The notes below the pieces were generated by a model that saw nothing but the letters and a program-made list of their open reading frames with translations, searched no databases and had not been told where the DNA came from. Below, in pieces: positions 35,960 to 44,464 of a stretch of DNA of 64,000 nucleotides (the stretch's first letter is position 1; every line of letters begins with the position of its first letter). Both the position numbers and the translations under genes were made by a program. Origin of the DNA: an uncultured Poribacteria bacterium (GTDB lineage Bacteria > Poribacteria > WGA-4E > WGA-3G); the NCBI GenBank assembly GCA_951812525.1, contig OX638316.1, positions 4,024,506 to 4,088,505 of the forward strand, written 5' to 3'.

Positions 35960-35988
35960 TTTACAATCGGGATAAAATCTGTTAAGAT
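35960..35988 (+). promoter_or_regulatory. Probable promoter of the M28 peptidase gene
   Basis: TTTACA (35960-35965), 17-base spacer, TAAGAT (35983-35988). An inverted repeat TTATCCC/GGGATAA overlaps it and could be an operator. Confidence 0.55.
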
Positions 35989-36011
35989 GTAAGAAACTAT
36001 TAATAGGGTAC

Positions 36012-37640
36012 ATGATTTTTATTCCTATGTCAAGTCAATTAAGACACCGTTTTCATGCCCAGATAAGCGTATACGCCACTTTTCTTTCTCTTCTATGTAT
36101 CCCTTTCTCTATTACAACAGCAGCGGACGATAATCTTTTATCTCGCGGCGATGAACTCCTGACGCTGGTGCAATCTGAGGAACTTGAAGCACGAGTGATA
36201 GCCTTGCAGGAGAACATCGCATCAGGGCATAATTTTCGACCACTCCGAACGCGTAGTGCACACCATCGCGAGGCAACAGACAACGTAGTCCGTTACATTA
36301 CAAATGAGTTCCGCCGTTCCCCACGTATGGAAGTCAGCGAACACGTTTTTGGCGGTATTAGAAACGTAGTCGCTGTCCTACCGCCGCACCCAGTTTCGTC
36401 CAGCAATCGTATCTTTATCATCTGTGCTCATTACGATACACAAGCGATCCGTGAACCGAATTGGAATCCATTAGCCTCCACCGCACCCGGTGCTAACGAT
36501 AACGGCACAGGCGTTGCGGCGATGCTGGAAATCGCTTATCTCCTAAGTCGATATGAATACGAACACGAGATAAGATTTATTGCATTAGGCGGCGAGGAGC
36601 TCGGTTTTCTTGGCAGTCGGCACTATATCCAAGAAGCATCTACTATAGATGAAGGCACTGACATCCATACTGTTCGTCAACGTGAAAATATTGTTGGTGT
36701 TTTTAACTTGGACATGTTGGGTTTCAACTGGAAAACCGATCTGGTTGAAATTATAACTAACAACGATTCTGCGTGGATCGCTCGCTCGCTCACCATCGCA
36801 AACAGATGGTACGACGTTGGTTTGAAGATTCGCCGGACCCAAGATGAGTTCGTTGATATTTCTTCCCACAAACCGTTCTGGGATAACGGTTACAATGCTG
36901 TTACCTTAACCGAGAGTTCCACACCGTGGCGGGATTCGCAAAATTACGATGCGAATCCTTTCTATCACACATCTGCCGATACTGCTGATAAGGTGAACTT
37001 TAACTTAGTACGAAAGGTGACCCAACTTGTGCTTGTTACAGTGGATAATCTTCTCACGGATATATTTCAACCGACGCGTCAGATACCACAGATAACGTTG
37101 CAACTGCCACCAACGACGCAAGAGAGCGAATTAGAGGTTACCGGGACGTTTCGTTCGGATTTCCCAATTGACATCGTCATCCATCCGCACCGAGCGGAGG
37201 CATCACTGGATCGAGAAACACGAACTTACACTGCAACAGTTGCGCTGCAACCAGGTGTGAATGTTCTTCGGGCAACGGCACGCTATCCGCTGGGTGCTGT
37301 TTCAGTGGCGCAATCCGTTGTCTTAACGCAGGCATTTGCTTGGAAAGAGATAATAGTGTTTCCGAACCCGGCACGTTCAGACGGTTTAACCGAATTCCGA
37401 GTTGAGGCAAACGTGGATATAACAGACCTGCAGGTAGTGATTTACGATTCGGGCGGTAATTTGATAAAACGGATTGATGGTGTCTCCGACCGATTAGATC
37501 AGCGGGTTTGGCGGACGTGGTGGAACCAGCAGACCTCTTACGGATTAGCAGTATCGCCGGGTATCTATATGTGCCACATCACGGCTACATCAAAAGGAGA
37601 AAACTACACTTATTTGGAGAAGTTGGCGATTCTGCGGTAG
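36012..37640 (+). CDS. Secreted M28 metallopeptidase with FlgD/T9SS-like C-terminus
   Basis: 542 aa, signal peptide ending near ITTAADD. Zinc ligands of the M28 aminopeptidase family are visible: His/Asp in IICAHYDTQ, Asp in PGANDNGTGVAAM, Glu-Glu in ALGGEELGFLGSRHY, Asp in NLDMLGFN and His in FYHTSADTADKVN. A beta domain follows, and the last 90 residues (VFPNPARSDG...GIYMCHITA...LEKLAILR) resemble FlgD-Ig or type IX sorting domains. Cleaves N-terminal residues of peptides outside the cytoplasm. Start may be ATG 36012 or 36027. Alone on this strand with its own promoter. Confidence 0.83.
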   Translation: MIFIPMSSQLRHRFHAQISVYATFLSLLCIPFSITTAADDNLLSRGDELLTLVQSEELEARVIALQENIASGHNFRPLRTRSAHHREATDNVVRYITNEFRRSPRMEVSEHVFGGIRNVVAVLPPHPVSSSNRIFIICAHYDTQAIREPNWNPLASTAPGANDNGTGVAAMLEIAYLLSRYEYEHEIRFIALGGEELGFLGSRHYIQEASTIDEGTDIHTVRQRENIVGVFNLDMLGFNWKTDLVEIITNNDSAWIARSLTIANRWYDVGLKIRRTQDEFVDISSHKPFWDNGYNAVTLTESSTPWRDSQNYDANPFYHTSADTADKVNFNLVRKVTQLVLVTVDNLLTDIFQPTRQIPQITLQLPPTTQESELEVTGTFRSDFPIDIVIHPHRAEASLDRETRTYTATVALQPGVNVLRATARYPLGAVSVAQSVVLTQAFAWKEIIVFPNPARSDGLTEFRVEANVDITDLQVVIYDSGGNLIKRIDGVSDRLDQRVWRTWWNQQTSYGLAVSPGIYMCHITATSKGENYTYLEKLAILR

Positions 37641-37699
37641 TTAGGGTTGTTTAGTTTTAACTTTTTCTCTTATAACTACATCTCATACCTGTTCGGTAG

Positions 37700-37719
37700 G
37701 CGAGGTTTCCTAACCTCGC
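37700..37719. repeat. Short GGA-loop hairpin (family copy 4, inverted)
   Basis: GCGAGGTT-TCCT-AACCTCGC preceded by GGTAG; the reverse complement is GCGAGGTT-AGGA-AACCTCGC-CTACC, matching copies 3 and 5. GTTC/GAAC pair further out. Confidence 0.65.
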
Positions 37720-37742
37720 TGAACTTGGACAACAATATCAAC

Positions 37743-37778
37743 ATCTTATACTGCATCTTATACTGCATCTTATACTGC
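37743..37778. repeat. Tandem 12-bp repeat
   Basis: Three exact copies of ATCTTATACTGC in a row. The last overlaps the stop codon of the remnant gene on the minus strand. Confidence 0.85.
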
Positions 37779-38171
37779 ATCTCCCGATTTCAGATTCTCA
37801 AGTTGAGTCCTTCCCTTGTCTGTTAACCGGTACTGCTGCCGTCGACTCCTGAGTTTATCTGGCAGCGTGTATTCGATCATCTGATCATCCAGAAGATCTC
37901 GAATAACGTTGTAGAGTTGACCGGATGCCCTCTTCTGTCCTAATTTCTTGGACAATTCGGATCTTGACATTGGACCATCGGCAAGTAAATTTATCACTTT
38001 CGATTTAAGATCTCCATGGAGGAACTCTGGCTGCACCTTAACCTGCTCTGGAGGTGTCTCACGCCAAATTGTCGCCTTGAATCCACTGCTGTCGGTGAAT
38101 TCCGGTGCAGGTAAGCAGGCATCACTGCAACGGCGGATCATGTCTAATGTTCCCGTCCCCATCCGCAACAA
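37770..38171 (-). pseudogene. C-terminal remnant of an AlbA/RecG-like ATP-binding regulator
   Basis: Residues LLRMGTGTLDMIRRCSDACLPAPEF match the end of the HATPase_c_4 domain of AlbA_2/RecG-like regulators (typical MGTGTxRMIxxCxxAGLPxPEF), followed by a winged-helix domain (LSKKLGQKRASGQLYNVIRDLLDDQMIEY and a YRLTDKG end). The first 350 or so residues of such a protein are absent, the only starts are TTG/ATT-like, and a stop lies just upstream in frame. It is therefore a decayed or truncated gene, though the short winged-helix part could still be expressed. Confidence 0.65.
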
Positions 38172-38259
38172 TCTAACAACAATTATCTAAATGTTAAATT
38201 TTTTCGACTGTCCAATGTTCTTATTTTTCATTCATAAAATCTGGTGATTTTTTGAAAAT

Positions 38260-38643
38260 TTCATGAACATTCCCTAAAATTTCATGAACATTCATGAACA
38301 ATTGTCGGGCACTCATTTTCTCGATTTACACTGTGAGAGACTCTGAACCGAGGTGTATATTGTGTTTGTTCTGGTAATTGCCCTTGCTATCGTGGCACCG
38401 AACTGAATAATGTTCATAATTGTTCATGAAATTGTTCACGATCCGCTTTTATGATTTTGAGAGGCTTTCACGCTATTGGTTACCGAGGTTTGTAGAGCTT
38501 AGCAATTTTGGATTTTCAGAATTTTCATGAACAATTAGGTGATTTTATTTTCAGCGAGTCTCACTTCAAAGTGCTATCAACTCAATAAATACGTAGGATG
38601 ATGGCACTCGATGAAGTTGGATCATTTTCAAAGTGTTCATGAA
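38260..38643. repeat. Cluster of TTCATGAACA sites
   Basis: Six copies of TTCATGAACA in either orientation: 38260, 38281, 38291, 38421 (inverted), 38524 and 38634 (inverted), with a core TTCATGAA palindrome; the first three are spaced 21 and 10 bases, near helical phasing. This density is far above chance for a 10-mer and suggests an operator array. Confidence 0.75.
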
Positions 38644-38996
38644 ATGCGATTTTTCATCTTTTTTACGTGTTAACTTTTCGTTAATTCCAAGGCAGATTTT
38701 GCCTGTCCCAGTTTTTTTGAAAAAGTTGTTACTATGACATATACGATAACATTTGCTACGATATATATGATAACATGTTTAATAAAAAAAATCAATTATA
38801 TTTTTCTTTTTAAATGCGAGTTTATTCGGTAAAGTGTTGGGTTTCGCTGAGATTTCGGAACGTGCACGCCTATTGGAAATATGCAGCCTCTTGTGCCAAA
38901 TGCGTGTGATTTTTTTACCCCGCTCAACCCATCCTACATACCTGACGGAAAACCGAGAACTATGTCAGATTTTAGAGTCATCTGGAACCATGAAGA

Positions 38997-39018
38997 GGCG
39001 AGGTTAGGAAACCTCGCC
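38997..39018. repeat. Short GGA-loop hairpin (family copy 5)
   Basis: GGCGAGGTT-AGGA-AACCTCGCC followed by TACC: nine-bp perfect stem, upstream of the Rieske gene promoter. Confidence 0.7.
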
Positions 39019-39068
39019 TACCGAGAGCAGGGAAAACTGAATGACCCTATACGGTAGTGAAAAAGGAT

Positions 39069-39097
39069 TGACAATTCCCCGAAACTGTGCTAAAATA
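39069..39097 (+). promoter_or_regulatory. Promoter of the Rieske fusion gene
   Basis: TTGACA (39069-39074), 17-base spacer, TAAAAT (39092-39097), about 40 bases before the ATG at 39137. Confidence 0.75.
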
Positions 39098-39136
39098 GGC
39101 TACACGGAAACAAAGATAATGTAGGAGGACGGAACA

Positions 39137-40936
39137 ATGGCTGAACATTCAGGGCAGAACTTGAGAGCCGATGATAGCAGGGCTGAGTTTATTGAGTGTG
39201 CGAAAGTTACAGAGATTCCTGACGACGGAATTATTGCTGTAAACGTTTCGGGGCAGTCCATTGCGCTGGCGAAAAGTGATGGCAAAATTTTCGCAGTGGA
39301 CAATCGTTGTCCGCACATGGGGTATCCACTCAACCGCGGCAGCGTTCACGACGGTATCCTGATTTGCCATTGGCATCATGCCATGTTCGACTTGGCGAGT
39401 GGTTGTACCTTTCACCCGTTCGCAGACGATGTGGAGCCTTATCCCATCGAAGTCCGGGACGGCAAAGTCTACGTTGCTGTAAGTGCCAATGGTGCGAATG
39501 CTATCGATCGATGGAAAGAACGACTTGGCGAAGGTCTTGAGCAGAGCATTAACCTTATCCTCGCGAAATCCGTTATTGCGCTCCGTTCACTCGGCACCGC
39601 GCCTGATGCTATTGTCGAAGTCGGAGCACTTTATGGCGCACGGGGTAGGCGCGCTGGCTGGGGACCGGCGATGACCATCCTCACTTGCATGGCGAACGTC
39701 GCCGGGAAACTATCCGATGCCGATAAGGTACTCGCCCTTTATCAAGGTTTGCTCCATGTATCGGATGAAACTTCAGCATCGGCACCGCGGATTGCCCTTT
39801 CACAACTCGAAACGGATACCCACACGCTACCACAATTGAAGACATGGTTCCGTTATTTCATTGAGGTACGGAATGCAGATGGTGCTGAACGTACGATTCT
39901 AACAGCGATTGCCAACGGAGCGACGGAAACACAGGTTTGCGATATGATGGTAGCAGCAGCGACAGATCACTTTTATCGAGATGGTGGTCATACCCTTGAT
40001 TTCATCAATAAAGCCTTTGAACTCCTCGAACGCATCGGTTGGGAGAAAGCCGACGAAGTTATACCGACGCTCGTGGGGATGTTAGCCGGTTCATCACGTG
40101 CTGAAGAAGAGAACCGATGGCGTAGTCCGATCGACTTCGTCCCAGTGCTAAGAGATACATTTGACGAGCTTGAAGTACTTGTAGCAGAAGGTAAGAGCAA
40201 GACATGGACAGGCAGCGATGCTTTGGTCGAGATTCTGCTTGCTGATGCTCCACTTGAAACAATAGATGCCCTCAAATCAGCTATTCAAGAGGGTGCGACA
40301 TTAACGGAGTTGACACAGACACTCACTTACGCAGCAGCACTGCGTATCGCACAATTCCATACAAAAAACGAATTTGGGGACTGGATTGCGGTTTTGCATA
40401 CTTACACCTACTGTAATGCGCTCCATCAGTGTGCCAAGCGCGCACCTTCAGTAGAGATTATTCGAGGTATTTTCCACGGTGCAATAGCCATCTACTTTGA
40501 TCGCTGGTTTAACATGCCAGCGGCGCGTCTCCCACAATACCGTCGGGAAACGGAGACGCTTCCGACGGATGCTGATGCGCTTTTGGAAGCGTTTGTCAGT
40601 CTTCTTGACACACAGGCACAAGCAGATAGGGCAGGAATGTATATCTATAGGTACCTGTCACTTGGACATCCGCGCGAAGCATTGTTGGAAAAACTGGGAC
40701 ATATTCTTCTACGAGAAGATGCAGAATTCCATTCTTTCCAGATGTTAGAAGCAGCTTTCCAGCAAGCGGACGAGTTAGACGAAGCTCGCGCGCAGATGAC
40801 CCTAGTAGCGGCATCACGTTATCTTGCCGCGCACGCCCCAACAGCACGAGCACGTCGGCAGACAGCGAATCTTGCGCTACGTTTACATCGTGGTGAGGAT
40901 CTTTCCGCTGATAATCCAGACGAAGCAGTGGACTAA
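39137..40936 (+). CDS. Rieske [2Fe-2S] domain fused to a large helical domain
   Basis: 599 aa. An N-terminal Rieske ferredoxin-like domain (residues 18-115) carries the full ligand set CPH (58-60) and CHWHH (77-81). The remaining 480 residues are helical and unlike ring-hydroxylating oxygenases; they contain conserved-looking His-rich segments (DHFYRDGGHTLDFINKAFELL, HTYTYCNALHQCAKRAPSVEIIRGIFHGA). AGGAGGAC precedes the ATG. It probably supplies electrons to, or is fused with, an oxidase-like helical module; the function is unknown. It lies alone between the gene-free region and htrA. Confidence 0.75.
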   Translation: MAEHSGQNLRADDSRAEFIECAKVTEIPDDGIIAVNVSGQSIALAKSDGKIFAVDNRCPHMGYPLNRGSVHDGILICHWHHAMFDLASGCTFHPFADDVEPYPIEVRDGKVYVAVSANGANAIDRWKERLGEGLEQSINLILAKSVIALRSLGTAPDAIVEVGALYGARGRRAGWGPAMTILTCMANVAGKLSDADKVLALYQGLLHVSDETSASAPRIALSQLETDTHTLPQLKTWFRYFIEVRNADGAERTILTAIANGATETQVCDMMVAAATDHFYRDGGHTLDFINKAFELLERIGWEKADEVIPTLVGMLAGSSRAEEENRWRSPIDFVPVLRDTFDELEVLVAEGKSKTWTGSDALVEILLADAPLETIDALKSAIQEGATLTELTQTLTYAAALRIAQFHTKNEFGDWIAVLHTYTYCNALHQCAKRAPSVEIIRGIFHGAIAIYFDRWFNMPAARLPQYRRETETLPTDADALLEAFVSLLDTQAQADRAGMYIYRYLSLGHPREALLEKLGHILLREDAEFHSFQMLEAAFQQADELDEARAQMTLVAASRYLAAHAPTARARRQTANLALRLHRGEDLSADNPDEAVD

Positions 40937-40965
40937 ATGCCCCAAAGTATAACTTATCATTCACA

Positions 40966-40986
40966 GGCGCGGTTTCCAACCGCGCC
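40966..40986. repeat. Short GGA-loop hairpin (family copy 6)
   Basis: GGCGCGGTT-TCC-AACCGCGCC, nine-bp perfect stem; on the other strand the loop reads GGA. It lies 30 bases after the Rieske gene and may also act as its terminator. Confidence 0.6.
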
Positions 40987-41063
40987 ATATCAAGATGTCG
41001 CGGAACTAAAAAGAAACACGATAGGTCACTCTATATTGCTATCTACACGCAAAGGAAAACCTG

Positions 41064-42404
41064 ATGAAAAAAAATATCTATGTCTGCTCTCGTTTGATAA
41101 TTTTTCTTGTTAGTGTGAGTGTTATTTTCTCTTCGTGTGGTTTCAAAAACACTCAATCGACGGATGTCGAACTGTTGGGTTCGATCGAAAACGCGTTTGT
41201 AAACGTTGCCAAACGGAGCACACCGGCTATCGTTGGTGTGAGTGCTGTACGCTGGAGCGAAGGAAAGCCAACTCAACAAGAAGGTTCCGGATTTATCTTT
41301 CACAAAGATGGCTATATTTTCACGAATGACCACGTCGTGAAGGGGGCATCAGCAATCAAGGTGCAATTATTAGGCGGACGCGAATTTGAAGCAAAGTTAG
41401 TTGGGACAGATCCACCTACAGATATTGCTGTTTTAAATATTAATACAAAAGAAGAACTTCCCGTTCTGAGGTTAGCAGATTCAGAACAGGTTCAGGTTGG
41501 ACAATTCGCTATTGCTATTGGAAATCCGTTTCAACTTAATCACACGGTGACGACCGGTATTGTGAGCGGGAAAGGACGCACACTCCTTCCAGATGCAGGT
41601 ATTATTCGGTATCAAGATTTCATTCAAACAGATGCTTGGATTAACACCGGAAACAGTGGTGGTCCACTGTTGAACATCCATGGTGAAGTGATTGGGATCA
41701 ACGCCTTAATACGACGAGCCGACAATACACCGGCAACGCAGGCGGTTAGAGCAGGTGCCGGTTTTGCCATTGCCAGCAACCTTGTTGCAAAGATTGGCAC
41801 ACAACTGCTCGCGCACGGAAAAATCATACGCGGTTTTCTTGGAATACGTATGGAAGAAATAACACAAGGAATACGGGTTCGAAGTGTTTTAAAAAATATG
41901 CCTGCACACCTCGGCGGACTGCAGAGAGACGACATCATCGTTAAATACAATGGACAGAAAGTAAACGATGTCAACCAATTCAAAATGTGGATTGCCGACT
42001 CTCAAGTCGGTAAGGACTCACTGATTACAGTTCTCCGCAACGGTCATGAACGGACTTTTACTGTAAAAATAGCTGAAATGCCTTCGTTACAAGCAGGCAG
42101 ATCGGTTGAAAACAACTCAGTGGCGTGGAGGCGGCTTGGATTAACAGTTCGGAGGTTGGAAAAGGGCGACGCCGAAAGATACACATACTTGACCGACGAG
42201 GATCGTGGGGTCATTGTTGACATGGTCGCTGAAAAGAGCCCAATTCCGCGTGGTGCCCTCATTATTGCAGTTAACGGGAAAAGTGTTAGGAGTGCTCAGG
42301 ATTTTGATGCGCTTCTGCAGATGGGGCAGGATCTTGGAGAGATCATTCTTGATGTGAAAAGTAGCCACGGCACAGAAAAGATAACTGTTCAACTAAATGA
42401 TTAA
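41064..42404 (+). CDS. HtrA/DegP-type serine protease lipoprotein
   Basis: Envelope quality-control protease, 446 aa. Lipobox SSCG (Cys 25) after a hydrophobic segment; trypsin-like domain with His 90 (FTNDHVV), Asp 120 (PPTDIAVL) and Ser 198 (TGNSGGPLLN). Two PDZ domains follow (about 265-350 and 370-446; HLGGLQRDDIIVKYNGQ and PIPRGALIIAVNGKSV). AAAGGAAA precedes the ATG. dinG starts 17 bases downstream, an unusual operon partner. Confidence 0.9.
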   Translation: MKKNIYVCSRLIIFLVSVSVIFSSCGFKNTQSTDVELLGSIENAFVNVAKRSTPAIVGVSAVRWSEGKPTQQEGSGFIFHKDGYIFTNDHVVKGASAIKVQLLGGREFEAKLVGTDPPTDIAVLNINTKEELPVLRLADSEQVQVGQFAIAIGNPFQLNHTVTTGIVSGKGRTLLPDAGIIRYQDFIQTDAWINTGNSGGPLLNIHGEVIGINALIRRADNTPATQAVRAGAGFAIASNLVAKIGTQLLAHGKIIRGFLGIRMEEITQGIRVRSVLKNMPAHLGGLQRDDIIVKYNGQKVNDVNQFKMWIADSQVGKDSLITVLRNGHERTFTVKIAEMPSLQAGRSVENNSVAWRRLGLTVRRLEKGDAERYTYLTDEDRGVIVDMVAEKSPIPRGALIIAVNGKSVRSAQDFDALLQMGQDLGEIILDVKSSHGTEKITVQLND

Positions 42405-42421
42405 ACGGCAAAAGATAATAT

Positions 42422-44386
42422 ATGACATCATCACCTTCCCTTACACTCAGAGAAATCTTTAGTCATGGCGGTCTTATATCGCAACATCTTGATGGATATG
42501 AGTTCCGCCAAGAACAATTACAGATGGCACACGAAGTAGCGCGTGCGATGATAGACGCTGAACACCTGATTGTTGAGGCAGGGACGGGTGTTGGTAAAAG
42601 CTTCGCGTATCTAATTCCCGCTATTTCCGTCGCCCTTAAAGCAGAGCAGAAAGTCGTCATTTCAACGAATACTATCAGTCTGCAAGAGCAGCTTGTCACC
42701 AAGGATATTCCGTTTCTGCAGCGTATACTCCCTCGCGATTTCAACGTAGTGCTGGCAAAGGGACGACGCAACTACCTCTCGCGAAGGCGGCTCAAAAATT
42801 TGCTCAATTATGAGCGAGGTCTGTTTGATACGTTAGAAGAGGTTGAAGAGGTCGCCGAAATTGAGGAATGGGTAAACCTGACAGCAGACGGTAGCACTGC
42901 TGATCTGTCGTGGCAGCCTAGTCCTCAAGTTTGGGATAAAGTTGTATCTGACAGAGATAATTGTCTCGGACGCCAGTGTGACACCTACGATACATGTTTC
43001 TACTTTAATGTCCGCAGAGAGATGCAGGATGCGGATCTGCTCATCGTGAACCACCACCTTCTCTTCAGTGACCTCGCCATCCGAAAAGACAGTGAGGAAG
43101 CACTCGGTGTCTTACCCGATTATGATTACCTGATTATTGATGAAGCCCATCATTTAGAAGCAACAGCAACCAATCATGCAAGTATCGACTTTAGTAATAC
43201 TCGCGTCAAATGGCTTCTTGACTCGCTTTCCAATTTGGCGAAAATATTTGAATCGCGGCAATTGACGACGGAGGTAGACGAAGCACGTGAGCAAGCAAAC
43301 ACCCTTTTTCGCACGATTATCGAAGCCATAGACGAAGTCGATGACAGAGGACACGGTCCTACCCTTACACAGCGCATTCACACAAGAAATTTCGTTAGGA
43401 ATGTATTAGACACACCGCTTGGGAACATCGCACAAACCTTGAAACAACTTCGTGATGCCACCACCACAGAGGACGAAGAACAAGAACTTACCGCACATCA
43501 CCGCTATTGCGAACGCCTCCGTGATGAATTAGATATGATTATTGAGCAGAGTGATTCAGATTACGTCTATTGGGCAGAGATATCGACGCGAGGACGGACA
43601 CCACGCATCCTTCTAAACGCTACTCCGTCAAACGTGAACCAGGTGTTAGAAGACCACCTCTTTTCAGTGAAAAATAGCGTTGTGATGACGAGTGCTACGC
43701 TTTCTACCAACCGCAACTTTGCTTACTTTAAAAAACGGATCGGCATCGATGAATGTCGTGAGTTACTTGTGCATTCGCCGTTTGATTTCAAGAAACAGGT
43801 AGAAATCCACATACCGCGGTATATGCCAGATCCGAACAGCAGTGAATTTGTTCCAGCAGTGACCGAAAAAATCAAGCACTACTTGAAATTAACCCATGGC
43901 AAAGCATTCGTCCTATTCACCAGTTACAAGATGATGGATGAGGTGTACGATGCCGTCGCCTTGGAGCTTGAATCAACCGGGCTTGAGACCTTTAAACAGG
44001 GTGGAGAACTCTCGCGGACAGATATGCTTCAAGCGTTTCGGGAGGATACCGATTCAGTTTTGTTTGGGACATCCAGTTTCTGGGAAGGGGTTGATGTTCG
44101 TGGCGAGGCACTCAGTAATGTTATTATCACAAGGCTTCCGTTTGAGGTGCCGACACATCCAGTAATGGAGGCACGCGTAAAACAGATAAAAGAGAGCGGT
44201 GGGAACGAGTTTTTTGAGTTCAGTTTACCGGAAGCGATACTACGACTGAAGCAGGGATTTGGCAGGCTCATCCGCACGCAAACAGACAACGGGATTGTTG
44301 TTATACTCGATCCACGGATCAGAACGCGAAATTACGGCAAGCAGTTTTTAGGGTCGCTGCCAGACTGCGAGATTGTGGAAAAATAA
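42422..44386 (+). CDS. dinG: DinG-family ATP-dependent helicase
   Basis: Superfamily 2 helicase of the XPD/DinG group, unwinding DNA or R-loops 5' to 3'. Walker A EAGTGVGKS (52-60), DEAH-type box IIDEAHH, and late motifs LFGTSSFWEGVDVRGEAL and GFGRLIRTQTDNGIVVILDPR. Three of the four iron-sulfur cysteines are present with DinG spacing (Cys 181, 186, 192). The first ligand position, normally NYLC, reads NYLS (Ser 120), so the cluster may be lost or altered. 654 aa; no clear Shine-Dalgarno, perhaps coupled to htrA. Confidence 0.87.
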   Translation: MTSSPSLTLREIFSHGGLISQHLDGYEFRQEQLQMAHEVARAMIDAEHLIVEAGTGVGKSFAYLIPAISVALKAEQKVVISTNTISLQEQLVTKDIPFLQRILPRDFNVVLAKGRRNYLSRRRLKNLLNYERGLFDTLEEVEEVAEIEEWVNLTADGSTADLSWQPSPQVWDKVVSDRDNCLGRQCDTYDTCFYFNVRREMQDADLLIVNHHLLFSDLAIRKDSEEALGVLPDYDYLIIDEAHHLEATATNHASIDFSNTRVKWLLDSLSNLAKIFESRQLTTEVDEAREQANTLFRTIIEAIDEVDDRGHGPTLTQRIHTRNFVRNVLDTPLGNIAQTLKQLRDATTTEDEEQELTAHHRYCERLRDELDMIIEQSDSDYVYWAEISTRGRTPRILLNATPSNVNQVLEDHLFSVKNSVVMTSATLSTNRNFAYFKKRIGIDECRELLVHSPFDFKKQVEIHIPRYMPDPNSSEFVPAVTEKIKHYLKLTHGKAFVLFTSYKMMDEVYDAVALELESTGLETFKQGGELSRTDMLQAFREDTDSVLFGTSSFWEGVDVRGEALSNVIITRLPFEVPTHPVMEARVKQIKESGGNEFFEFSLPEAILRLKQGFGRLIRTQTDNGIVVILDPRIRTRNYGKQFLGSLPDCEIVEK

Positions 44387-44391
44387 ACAAA

Positions 44392-44426
44392 AAAATGCTC
44401 GCGGCACAGAATGCAACGAGCATTTT
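44392..44426. terminator. Bidirectional terminator between dinG and the lipoprotein gene
   Basis: Arms AAAATGCTCG (44392-44401) and CGAGCATTTT (44417-44426), a perfect 10-bp inverted repeat with a 15-base loop, between two converging genes. A or T tracts flank both sides, suiting termination in both directions. Confidence 0.7.
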
Positions 44427-44464
44427 AAAGCGTCGGCATAACGCATAGCACAACGGATCCAGCA

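Larger units (their letters stand above)
38172..39136. other. 965-bp gene-free region beside the remnant
   Basis: No credible ORF. It holds the TTCATGAACA cluster (38260-38643) and an AT-rich stretch near 38700-38830. In that stretch 14-bp direct repeats ATATACGATAACAT (38739-38752) and ATATATGATAACAT (38763-38776) are spaced 24 bases apart. The hairpin at 38997-39018 and the promoter of the Rieske gene follow. No DnaA box or tRNA was seen. Confidence 0.7.

Noticed and set aside
38700-38830. Replication origin in the AT-rich stretch
   Set aside because: Direct repeats and AT-richness are present, but no DnaA boxes or origin genes (dnaA, dnaN, gidA) are near.
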